Assembly: GCA_021781935.1 (NCBI GenBank) | Contig: JAJXVW010000006.1 | Coordinates: 1 to 17,382, forward strand | Source: a bacterium | GTDB taxonomy: Bacteria; Patescibacteriota; Minisyncoccia; Phycocordibacterales; Phycocordibacteraceae | Direction: 5' to 3' | DNA length: 17,382 nucleotides | Shown here: piece after piece, positions 1-5,944 of the stretch | How the letters are laid out: each line of letters begins with the position of its first letter | Numbering within the stretch: the stretch's first letter is position 1 | Notes under the pieces: generated by a model | The model's database searches: none | What the model saw: only the letters and a program-made list of their open reading frames with translations | What the model was told of the DNA's origin: nothing | Program-made: the position numbers and the translations under genes

Positions 1-1
1 C

Positions 2-226
2 GTCTCATGGACGGGGAGCGGCGTGGACTCCTGCAGCATCTCGAAGAACGGCTCCGCCTGGAAGCAGAACCTGGCCGCCGACGGGAACGGGAACCTCTCC
101 GGCTCCGCACCCGATACCGTTACCGGACAGACCACCTACGCGATCACCTGCACCGGCGGAACCGCCGCCACCGCCGCGAGCGGGAGTGCTATCGTGAACG
201 TGGCATCGAATTTCAAGGAATTCTAA
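2..226 (+). CDS. C-terminal end of an Ig-like surface protein (5' partial)
   Basis: The reading frame is open from the left edge of the window and ends in TAA, so only the last 74 residues are seen and the true start lies upstream. The visible part is one extracellular-type beta-sandwich module: a Trp (SWTGSG), a Cys in DSCSIS, an SGSAPDTVTGQTTYAITC stretch with a second Cys, and a final GSAIVNV strand. This Cys-Cys spacing and the TTYxxTC motif match the Ig-like repeats of parcubacterial secreted proteins. The module is related in style to the repeats of the 1070-residue protein near the right end of the window but belongs to a different subtype. There is no membrane anchor or sorting motif after the module; the chain ends NFKEF. 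The function is unknown; adhesion or surface coat is an inference. Confidence 0.75.
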   Translation, partial: VSWTGSGVDSCSISKNGSAWKQNLAADGNGNLSGSAPDTVTGQTTYAITCTGGTAATAASGSAIVNVASNFKEF

Positions 227-234
227 CTTCACCT

Positions 235-600
235 ATGTACACACGACTTACCGCCCTTATTGCGCTTGCCCTCGTCCTCGTGCCCGCCACGGCATGTGCC
301 GCACAGGCGACGAGCACCCACCCGGCAAGCCCGCCGCCGTACGAGACGAATACGTCGAAACTGCCGTCGCCCCCGACGAAATCGCCGTCCACGCATCTCG
401 CGGCGCCCAAACCGCCTGCGGCGACGCCGGCGAGTTCGACGACGCCGAGCGTCCCGGGAATGGCGACGACCGCTTCGAGCGCTCCGACCCGCTCAAACTC
501 CCCGGATGTTACCTATGTCCTCATTGCGCTCGGCATCATCATCCTTGCAGGCCTCGCCGCCCTCGTTCTCCGGCACCGCTCGTCGCAGGAAACTCCGTAG
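235..600 (+). CDS. Small Pro/Ser/Thr-rich single-pass membrane protein, hypothetical
   Basis: A 121-residue protein that I do not recognise. It has an N-terminal hydrophobic signal sequence (residues about 5-22, ending near ACAAQA), a low-complexity Pro/Ser/Thr/Ala stalk of about 65 residues, and a C-terminal transmembrane helix (VTYVLIALGIIILAGLAALVL, broadly residues 90-112) followed by a short basic tail (RHRSSQ). The predicted topology is a stalk outside the cell and a short tail inside, reminiscent of a mucin-like wall spacer; no LPxTG-type motif precedes the helix. It starts 8 bases after the upstream surface-protein gene and has no Shine-Dalgarno sequence, so it may be cotranscribed with it. 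The hydrophobic segments at both ends support this frame over the longer overlapping frames. Confidence 0.7.
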   Translation: MYTRLTALIALALVLVPATACAAQATSTHPASPPPYETNTSKLPSPPTKSPSTHLAAPKPPAATPASSTTPSVPGMATTASSAPTRSNSPDVTYVLIALGIIILAGLAALVLRHRSSQETP

Positions 601-631
601 GAAGCGCCGGATGGCGCCTCGGGCGCGCGCG

Positions 632-640
632 TGGTATGCT
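632..640 (+). promoter_or_regulatory. Extended -10 promoter of rpmE
   Basis: TGGTATGCT is a TGn extended -10 element; its -10 hexamer ends 9 bases before the rpmE ATG. Transcription would start about 3 bases before the ATG, giving an almost leaderless mRNA. No convincing -35 box is visible. Confidence 0.5.
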
Positions 641-649
641 GCGAGTCTT

Positions 650-898
650 ATGAAGAAAGACATCCATCCGTCCGACTATCGTCCGGTCGTATTCGAGGAT
701 CTCGCCTCCGGGGCGCAATTCCTCATCGGCTCCACCATCCGTACCACGGAGACGACGACCTTCGAAGGGAAGGAATATCCGAAATTCGTCGTCGAAATCT
801 CCTCGAAGAGCCATCCGTTCTACACGGGCGAGGATCGCATGCTCGATAAGACGGGCCGCGTCGAGCGTTTCAAGCAGCGCGCCTTGAAGAAGAAGTAG
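650..898 (+). CDS. rpmE: 50S ribosomal protein L31
   Basis: An 82-residue L31, a small protein of the large ribosomal subunit that helps bridge to the small subunit. It opens with the family signature MKKDIHP and ends with the conserved HPFYTG...RVERFKQR segment. The zinc-binding cysteines of C+ L31 are absent; the segment after MKKDIHP reads YRPVVFEDLASGAQFL, as in the zinc-free (type B, C-) form. The ATG at 650 was chosen because it gives the exact family N-terminus and sits just behind a good extended -10. Longer upstream in-frame extensions are Arg/Pro-rich and overlap the preceding gene. It is the first gene of the translation block rpmE-prfA-rpsB-tsf. Confidence 0.95.
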   Translation: MKKDIHPSDYRPVVFEDLASGAQFLIGSTIRTTETTTFEGKEYPKFVVEISSKSHPFYTGEDRMLDKTGRVERFKQRALKKK

Positions 899-920
899 GG
901 GAAGTAGGGGGCGTTCGGCA

Positions 921-1014
921 GACGATACGTTTTTGAGTACGGAATATTTTCCTCGGAAAAACTTCCTCCTGCTCGGCCCGTCGGCCTACGCAGAGCCTCA
1001 AAAAACGTGTCGTC
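921..1014 (+). ncRNA. Candidate structured RNA (three-way junction) between rpmE and prfA
   Basis: The 166-base gap between rpmE and prfA holds a long inverted repeat: 921-937 (GACGATACGTTTTTGAG) pairs with 997-1014 (CTCAAAAAACGTGTCGTC) over 17 pairs with one bulged A. One pair, T926 with G1009, is a wobble only in plus-strand RNA. Inside are two further hairpins. Hairpin A is 941-944/963-966 plus TTTTCC 947-952 with GGAAAA 955-960. Hairpin B is GCTC 971-974 with GAGC 993-996 and GGCC 975-978 with GGCC 983-986. Together they form a three-way junction. It could be the rpmE terminator, an attenuator or leader for prfA, or an independent RNA. It matches no RNA family that I recognise. No U-run directly follows the outer stem, only TTTCTC. 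Confidence 0.5.
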
Positions 1015-1044
1015 TTTCTCGCGGGGGAAGCGGGGAAAGAGAAG

Positions 1045-1058
1045 TGGTAGAGTAGGAG
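1045..1058 (+). promoter_or_regulatory. prfA extended -10 and Shine-Dalgarno
   Basis: TGGTAGAGT (1045-1053) fits an extended -10, and AGGAG (1054-1058) lies 6 bases before the prfA ATG. If both are used, the mRNA would start near the 3' edge of the ribosome site, so one of the two is probably not functional. The AGGAG would serve transcripts coming from rpmE. Confidence 0.4.
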
Positions 1059-1064
1059 AAACCG

Positions 1065-2015
1065 ATGGAATACTCGCCTGAGTTCAAGAAGAATTTCGCG
1101 ACCGCGTATCTCGCGGAAGAATACGAACGCCTCGATGAGGAGGCGGCCGACGCGCGCACGGCGGCGGGAGAGCACGCGGAACTCAGGGTTATGGCGGCGG
1201 AGGACGAGAAGCGCATACGGGCGCGACAGGAGGCGCTGCTTGAGGAGATCGCCCGGATTCTCGAGAAGGAGAAGGAAACCGCGGCGAAACCGACTTCGGT
1301 CGTCATGGAATTTCGTGCAGGGGCGGGCGGCGACGAGGCGAATATTTTCGCGCACGACCTCGTGGAGATGTATCAGAAATACGCCGAAGCGCGCGGCTGG
1401 AAGACGCGCCTCGTGGACGATTCGACGCTCGAGGTTTCCGGAAGCGACGCCTACGACGCGCTTCGCTATGAGACGGGCGTGCACCGCGTGCAGCGCATAC
1501 CCGCGACCGAGAAGTCGGGACGGATACACACCTCGACTGCGTCCGTCGCGGTGCTGCCGATACGGCCGAAGACCACGGTTGAGATCAACCCGACGGACAT
1601 CGTCATGGAATTCTCACGCGCCGGCGGGGCGGGCGGCCAGAACGTAAACAAAGTGGAAACGGCGGTGCGCCTTATCCATACGCCGACGGGGCTCGAAGTA
1701 CGGAGCCAGGCTGAACGCAGCCAGCAAGCGAACCGGGAGAAGGCGATGGCGATCCTCTCGGCGAAGCTCGAAGCGCTCCATGAGCAGGAGGAAGCGAAAA
1801 AGCACGCAGCAGAGCGGAAGGAGCAAATCGGCACCGGAGACCGCTCCGAAAAAATCCGTACCTACAACTACCTCCAGGATCGCGTGACCGACCACCGCAT
1901 AAAAGAAACCTGGCACAATCTCCCCAAGATCCTTACGGGAGGGCTCGACCCGGTCGTCGATGCGCTCCGCCAGGCGGCCGCCGGGGAGGGAATAGGGTCG
2001 CCCCAAGAAGAGTAA
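1065..2015 (+). CDS. prfA: Peptide chain release factor 1
   Basis: A 316-residue RF1, which reads UAA and UAG in the ribosomal A site and triggers peptide release. The anticodon-like tripeptide PAT is at residues 146-148 (RIPATEKSGRIHTS), which marks RF1 rather than RF2 (SPF). The catalytic GGQ loop is at about 190-192 (RAGGAGGQNVNKVETAVRL). Upstream is the conserved EFRAGAGGDEANIF segment. The N-terminal coiled domain is shorter than in E. coli RF1 (about 360 residues in total), which fits compact CPR proteins. The start at 1065 has an AGGAG site 6 bases upstream. No prmC methyltransferase gene follows, although prmC often follows prfA; rpsB comes next instead. Confidence 0.97.
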   Translation: MEYSPEFKKNFATAYLAEEYERLDEEAADARTAAGEHAELRVMAAEDEKRIRARQEALLEEIARILEKEKETAAKPTSVVMEFRAGAGGDEANIFAHDLVEMYQKYAEARGWKTRLVDDSTLEVSGSDAYDALRYETGVHRVQRIPATEKSGRIHTSTASVAVLPIRPKTTVEINPTDIVMEFSRAGGAGGQNVNKVETAVRLIHTPTGLEVRSQAERSQQANREKAMAILSAKLEALHEQEEAKKHAAERKEQIGTGDRSEKIRTYNYLQDRVTDHRIKETWHNLPKILTGGLDPVVDALRQAAAGEGIGSPQEE

Positions 2016-2037
2016 GCAATCCAGCCGCGGTTCCCGG

Positions 2038-2066
2038 TTGCGATTTTGCCCCCCCTAAGGTACAGT
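2038..2066 (+). promoter_or_regulatory. rpsB promoter
   Basis: TTGCGA (2038-2043), a 17-base spacer, then TACAGT (2061-2066). The -10 ends 10 bases before the rpsB ATG and no Shine-Dalgarno follows, so the predicted leader is only a few bases long. Confidence 0.6.
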
Positions 2067-2076
2067 AGCCCCACAC

Positions 2077-2775
2077 ATGCAGGAAAACGCCACTTCGCAG
2101 GATATCCAGCGCCTCTTTGAATCGGGGGCGCATTTCGCGCAGGTCAAAAGCCGCCGCCACCCGTCGATGAAGGGATACGTCATCGGCATGAAGGGCCGCC
2201 AGGATATCATTGACCTCACGAAGACTGCGACGGGGCTTGAGGATGCGAAGCGCGCCCTCGCGACCCTCGCGAAGGACGGGAAGACGGTGCTTTTCGTCGG
2301 CGGAAAGACCGAGATTGCGAGCCTCGTCCGCGAGGCGGCGGAGAAGGCCGGCGCCCCCTACGTCGCGGCGCGCTGGCTCGGCGGTACCATTTCGAACTGG
2401 CCGGAGATCAAGAAGCGCATCGACCGTCTCGCCGACCTCACCGAAAAGAAGGCGGCCGGCACTCTTGCGAAACAGCACACGAAGCTCGAGATCGTGCGCC
2501 TCGAGCGCGAGGCCGCGCGGCTTACCGAGCGTCTCGACGGCATCACCGATCTCGCGAAGCGTCCCGACGCGCTCCTCGTGGTGGACACGCGTCACGAGAA
2601 ACACGCGGTAAAGGAAGCGCGCGAAGCGGGGATCCCCGTCATTGCCATCATGTCGAGCGACTGCGATCTGGCGGACGCCGCGTATCCCATCGTCGCGAAC
2701 GACGCTTCGCGGGACACCGTCCGCCTCATCCTCGGCGAGCTCGTGAGCGCGTACGAACGGGGCCGCACAGCCTAG
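2077..2775 (+). CDS. rpsB: 30S ribosomal protein S2
   Basis: A 232-residue S2, which binds late to the 30S body near the mRNA exit platform. The family hallmarks are GAHFAQVKSRRHPSMKGYV near the N-terminus, DLTKT, VLFVGGK, the RWLGGTISNW segment at about residues 98-107, and the C-terminal PDALLVVDTRHEKHAVKEA and GIPVIAIMSSDCD motifs. The coiled-coil excursion (about 110-155) is present and rich in Lys/Glu. The start at 2077 has no ribosome binding site but lies directly behind a good promoter. rpsB followed by tsf is the classic bacterial order, although here tsf has its own promoter in a 74-base gap. Confidence 0.97.
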   Translation: MQENATSQDIQRLFESGAHFAQVKSRRHPSMKGYVIGMKGRQDIIDLTKTATGLEDAKRALATLAKDGKTVLFVGGKTEIASLVREAAEKAGAPYVAARWLGGTISNWPEIKKRIDRLADLTEKKAAGTLAKQHTKLEIVRLEREAARLTERLDGITDLAKRPDALLVVDTRHEKHAVKEAREAGIPVIAIMSSDCDLADAAYPIVANDASRDTVRLILGELVSAYERGRTA

Positions 2776-2804
2776 CGCGCCGGAGCCTCTCCCCGAATCT
2801 CCGG

Positions 2805-2833
2805 TTGGAGAGAACGACCCTTTTACGTATACT
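2805..2833 (+). promoter_or_regulatory. tsf promoter
   Basis: TTGGAG (2805-2810), a 17-base spacer, then TATACT (2828-2833), 16 bases before the tsf ATG. Just upstream, CCGGAG (2780-2785) can pair with CTCCGG (2799-2804), a weak hairpin that might attenuate readthrough from rpsB. Confidence 0.6.
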
Positions 2834-2849
2834 TGAGTAGACGCACATC

Positions 2850-3431
2850 ATGGAAATCACCACGGAAGTCATAAAGCAGCTGCGCGACAAGACCGGCGTA
2901 TCGGTCATGCAATGCAAGAAGGCGCTCGAAGAAGCGGGCGGCGATCTCGCTCAGGCGGAAGTCATTCTGAAGAAGCGTTCCTCGGCGGCGGCCGAGAAGA
3001 AGGCAGACCGCGAGCTCGGCGCCGGTTGGATCGGGACCTACACGCATGAGGGAACCATCGGCGCGATGGCGCAGCTCTCGTGCGAGACCGATTTCGTCGC
3101 AAAGAATCCGGAGTTCGCAGACCTCGCGCGCGAGATCGCGATGCAGGTCGCCGCGACGGCTCCGAAGTACGTCTCGCACGAGCAGATTCCGGCGGATGCG
3201 AGGGCGGCGGCCGTAGCCGTTTTCGAGAAGGAGGTCGAAGGGAAGCCGGAGGACATGAAGCGGAAGATCATCGAAGGGAAGCTCGCGAGCTATTTCCAGG
3301 ATCAGGTTCTCCTCGACCAGCCGTTCATCAAGGATGAGGGCCGGACGATCCGCGGTCTTTTGAACGAGGCGACCCAGAAATTCGGGGAACGCGTCGAAGT
3401 GACGTCGTTCTACCGTCTCTCCACTCGCTAG
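2850..3431 (+). CDS. tsf: Elongation factor Ts
   Basis: A 193-residue EF-Ts, the nucleotide exchange factor that recycles EF-Tu. The N-terminal UBA-like domain is clear (IKQLRDKTGVSVMQCKKALEEAGGD...A), followed by KKAxRE and the EF-Tu-contacting motif CETDFVAKN at about residues 77-85. A C-terminal segment from about residue 140 (IIEGKLASYFQDQVLLDQPFIKD) matches the family end, which contacts EF-Tu. The protein is much shorter than E. coli EF-Ts (283 residues) and close in length to the Thermus form, so one core subdomain is missing. It has its own promoter and is followed after two bases by a small membrane-protein gene. Confidence 0.97.
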   Translation: MEITTEVIKQLRDKTGVSVMQCKKALEEAGGDLAQAEVILKKRSSAAAEKKADRELGAGWIGTYTHEGTIGAMAQLSCETDFVAKNPEFADLAREIAMQVAATAPKYVSHEQIPADARAAAVAVFEKEVEGKPEDMKRKIIEGKLASYFQDQVLLDQPFIKDEGRTIRGLLNEATQKFGERVEVTSFYRLSTR

Positions 3432-3433
3432 CC

Positions 3434-3841
3434 ATGGGATACCTCGTCGCGATCGCCGGCTCGCTCATTCTTCTCGCGGGCTTCCTTGCGCTAACCCGTT
3501 ACGAGGCGGCGCGCGGCGTACGTTTCTTCGCGGCGCGACGCGGCCGTTTCGATGCCGAGGTAGAGCGCCTCGAATTCATATTCACGCACGTCGATCTCGC
3601 CGCATTCCTGCGGGAAGAGGTCGAGCGCGTCTCGGCGCGTGTCGGCCATGACGTCGCGCATCTCGTGCTGCAGGCGATACGTGCCGTCGAGCGGGTGCTC
3701 ACGCGGGTCGTGCGGCGCCTGCGCACGCACGAAGATGGCGCGGTTCGCCCGACGCGCGAGGCGTCCCGCGAGTTCGTACGGAAACTGACGGACTTCAAGA
3801 CCGAGCTCTCCGCCGCGAAGGCGGAGACAGACATTTCGTAG
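3434..3841 (+). CDS. Small membrane protein, hypothetical, coupled to tsf
   Basis: A 135-residue protein that I do not recognise. One N-terminal transmembrane helix (about residues 2-21, YLVAIAGSLILLAGFLAL) is followed by a long, highly charged helical region rich in Arg and Glu (for example RRGRFDAEVERLEFIF, FLREEVERVSARV, RVVRRLRTHED) and ending SAAKAETDIS. The body looks like an amphipathic or coiled-coil cytosolic helix bundle. The ATG is only two bases after the tsf stop (TAGCCATGG), so translation is probably coupled. The same TAGCCATGG junction occurs at 7819-7827. Its role is unknown; it stands alone before tRNA-Thr. Confidence 0.75.
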   Translation: MGYLVAIAGSLILLAGFLALTRYEAARGVRFFAARRGRFDAEVERLEFIFTHVDLAAFLREEVERVSARVGHDVAHLVLQAIRAVERVLTRVVRRLRTHEDGAVRPTREASREFVRKLTDFKTELSAAKAETDIS

Positions 3842-3855
3842 CCGTTTTTAACGAA

Positions 3856-3929
3856 GCCGGAGTAGCTCAGTCGGTCAGAGCAGCTGTTTTGTAAACAGCA
3901 GGTCGTGAGTTCGAATCTCACCTCCGGCT
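3856..3929 (+). tRNA. tRNA-Thr (anticodon UGU)
   Basis: A full 74-base cloverleaf can be drawn: acceptor stem GCCGGAG 3856-3862 with CTCCGGC 3922-3928, D arm GCTC/GAGC (3865-3868/3878-3881), anticodon stem GCTGT/ACAGC (3883-3887/3895-3899) with loop TTTGTAA, and T arm GTGAG-TTCGAAT-CTCAC (3905-3921). The anticodon TGT at 3890-3892 reads Thr ACN codons, mainly ACA. The 3' CCA is not encoded (discriminator T, then CAC), so it must be added by a nucleotidyltransferase. It lies 14 bases after the preceding gene and may be processed from the same transcript. Confidence 0.96.
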
Positions 3930-3957
3930 CACGTAAGATATCTTGTCCGCCACTCTC

Positions 3958-4629
3958 CTACGGCCGCGAGCTCGTCGCGGTCGTGGTCGCGAGCGCGCCT
4001 TTCGGGAAATTCTTCTCGAGATCCGCGAGCGACGTGAAGCCGTAGTAATGCTTGCCGTTAATGATGAAGGCGGGAAGCGCGTCTCGAAGTTTCTCCACCG
4101 TTATGAGCGTTTTCAAAGCGCCCAGGTTCAGATTGTAATCAAAGGAATACACGCGCAGTTGCGGATAGGCGTCGCGCAGGTACGAAAGCGCATATCCGGC
4201 CTTCGCACAGTCCGCGCAATCGCCCGCGTTGCTGTAGAAATACAGTACGGTTACCGGCTTCGTGCCGCAGGCGGCCGCGAGCTGCTTCGTAATGAGATAG
4301 TCGCGGATCTCGAGCAGGGAGTATTGCTCCTTGAGCCGGATGACTTCCGCGTTCGCGCTGCCGAGCTGGCTCTCCGCATACGAGAGACGGTTTCCGAGGT
4401 CGGTGAGCTCCCCCGTGAGATCCGTCGAAGAAGCCGTGTCGCAGGGCGCGGTCTCCAGCAGCGAGAACTGGGTGTCGAGCGAGAGCGTATCGATCGAGAG
4501 CTGATCTTCGATGGCGGAAAGCTCGACCACGCGTTGCTGGTTCAGGTAGTTCACCGCATAGGCCACCGTGCCGACCAGCACCACGGTGATGCCGAGGGCG
4601 ATGAGCGTATTGCGGGCGAGAAGCGACAT
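3958..4629 (-). CDS. Membrane-anchored thioredoxin-like protein
   Basis: A 223-residue protein with an N-terminal transmembrane helix (residues about 9-28), a helical, probably coiled-coil spacer (about 33-115), and a C-terminal thioredoxin-like domain from about residue 125. The domain has the VTVLYFYS strand, a CADC redox motif at 138-141 and a cis-proline candidate at Pro186 (ALPAFIINGK). The expected location is outside the membrane, acting in thiol oxidation, reduction or isomerisation of exported proteins. Two more cysteines (63 and 121) flank the spacer. It ends with a Ser/Thr/Pro tail. It lies 26 bases downstream of the glycosyltransferase gene on the same strand and converges with tRNA-Thr. 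Exported proteins in this window have paired cysteines that could be its substrates; this is inference. Confidence 0.8.
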   Translation of the reverse strand: MSLLARNTLIALGITVVLVGTVAYAVNYLNQQRVVELSAIEDQLSIDTLSLDTQFSLLETAPCDTASSTDLTGELTDLGNRLSYAESQLGSANAEVIRLKEQYSLLEIRDYLITKQLAAACGTKPVTVLYFYSNAGDCADCAKAGYALSYLRDAYPQLRVYSFDYNLNLGALKTLITVEKLRDALPAFIINGKHYYGFTSLADLEKNFPKGALATTTATSSRP

Positions 4630-4635
4630 GACCGG

Positions 4636-4664
4636 ACTCTACCGCAGGGAACGGTTTATTTCCA
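4636..4664 (-). promoter_or_regulatory. Possible promoter of the thioredoxin-like gene
   Basis: On the minus strand, TGGAAA (4659-4664), a 17-base spacer and TAGAGT (4636-4641), whose end is 6 bases before the ATG. This predicts a leaderless mRNA. It overlaps the end of the glycosyltransferase gene, so read-through transcription is equally possible. Confidence 0.3.
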
Positions 4665-5897
4665 GCGACGCTGCTTTCCGAGCGCGACGTCCGCCGTCGC
4701 GCGCAACAGCCAGAGCGGAGCGACCAAACCGTAGAGCACGGTGTACGCGAAAAGTCCTACGGAAAGCGGCTGCGGAGAGCGCGAGAGCCGCTTGCCCATC
4801 GCGATCATGACGAGGGAAGCGCCCGCAGCAAGCACCCCGAGCAGAATGTAGAGCGAGGACGGGATATAGAACCAATCGAATCGCGGGAGGGACGGCGTAA
4901 ACGCGTAACCGAACGGTATGCCTTCGCGCACCGAAATCATGACGATGAGATTCGCAACCGAGGTGTAGAGGAAGAGCGAAAACAGAATGAGGCCGCTCAC
5001 GATCGCGAGGACGGCGATCGGGAGCACGATGAGTCCGAGCGCGCCGAACGACGGATTGCCGACGAGGTCGCGGTACTCGTGCAGCACGTTCCGCATGAAG
5101 CCGGTGGTCCACCGAGTCCGCTGCTTCACGAGCGTACGTACCGTGCGCGGACCTTTCGTGTATACCCGGGCTCGCGGCGCGTTGTCGATCTCGAAGCCCG
5201 CGCGCTGGATGCGCAGCGCCATCTCCATGTCTTCCGTCTTGTGGCCCTCGCGGAACCCGCCGAGCGCCTGGACGACAGACCGCCGATAAAACGAGAATGG
5301 CCCGGGCGTGACGTAGAGCCCGTTTACGGCGGCGAGCGCATGACGCAACGTCACGCCGAACGTGTATTCCGCGTTCTGCATGTGCTCGAGCAGGTTATGC
5401 GGCTCGTGTATCGTCATCGCGGCGGTCGTTGCGGCAACCTCGGCGCGATCGAAGCACGGTACGATCTCCTTGAGCGCGGACGGATCCACGAAAGAATCCG
5501 CATCAAGGCAGCCGATGATCTCGGCATCCGTGGCGGCGATGCCCGCGTTCAGCGCCGTGTACTTACCGCCGTTCTCCTTGCGGATTATCTTGACGTTCGG
5601 CTGCTCGCGATGCTGTCGCATGGTCGCCGGCGTCGCGTCGGTCGAACCGTCGTCAACGAGGATAACCTCAAGCTTGTCCTGCGGATAATCGAGGGCGAGG
5701 AGCGACTCGACCGTGCCGCCGATGGTCGCTTCTTCGTTGTAGCAGGGTACGATGACGGCGACCTTCGGATAGTTCCCGGACGCGGGCGCGCGCCGCCGCG
5801 CGTCGCGCGCAGGCTTCGAGAGGAACGTGACCAGGACGAAGGATTCGAAGAAAATGGCCACGAACAGGAACGGATAGGCGATTAGCGCCGGGCTCAT
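4656..5897 (-). CDS. Family 2 glycosyltransferase, processive polysaccharide-synthase type
   Basis: A 413-residue membrane glycosyltransferase. One N-terminal helix (about 5-26) is followed by a cytosolic GT-A domain: VAVIVPCYNEEATI, VDDGSTD (81-87), ENGGKYTALNAGI, the metal-binding LDADS (131-135), the TED base motif (221-223) and QRTRW (259-263). The last motif is the Q(R/Q)xRW signature of processive synthases related to cellulose, hyaluronan and poly-GlcNAc synthases. Several transmembrane helices follow (about 285-315, 350-370 and 385-402), which would form the export channel. The sugar and product cannot be read from the sequence; an exported polysaccharide or a lipid-linked sugar are both possible. 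It lies between pheS and the thioredoxin-like gene, all on the minus strand. Confidence 0.88.
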   Translation of the reverse strand: MSPALIAYPFLFVAIFFESFVLVTFLSKPARDARRRAPASGNYPKVAVIVPCYNEEATIGGTVESLLALDYPQDKLEVILVDDGSTDATPATMRQHREQPNVKIIRKENGGKYTALNAGIAATDAEIIGCLDADSFVDPSALKEIVPCFDRAEVAATTAAMTIHEPHNLLEHMQNAEYTFGVTLRHALAAVNGLYVTPGPFSFYRRSVVQALGGFREGHKTEDMEMALRIQRAGFEIDNAPRARVYTKGPRTVRTLVKQRTRWTTGFMRNVLHEYRDLVGNPSFGALGLIVLPIAVLAIVSGLILFSLFLYTSVANLIVMISVREGIPFGYAFTPSLPRFDWFYIPSSLYILLGVLAAGASLVMIAMGKRLSRSPQPLSVGLFAYTVLYGLVAPLWLLRATADVALGKQRRWK

Positions 5898-5903
5898 GCC
5901 CTC

Positions 5904-5912
5904 AGCGTAGCA
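5904..5912 (-). promoter_or_regulatory. Extended -10 promoter of the glycosyltransferase gene
   Basis: The minus strand reads TGCTACGCT, a TGn extended -10 whose hexamer ends 6 bases before the ATG. Transcription would begin at or next to the start codon. The 47-base gap after pheS contains no clear terminator. Confidence 0.4.
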
Positions 5913-5944
5913 CCCGCGGCGGCGTATTTCTAGGGAGGAAGCGC

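Noticed and set aside
3935..3944. AAGATATCTT palindrome after tRNA-Thr
   Set aside because: Only 10 bases with no room for a loop, so not a convincing terminator; it could be chance in the 28-base convergent gap.
5079..5885. Plus-strand open frame of 268 codons, and a similar one at 5996-7114
   Set aside because: Shadows of the glycosyltransferase and PheRS genes, which have full catalytic motifs on the minus strand.
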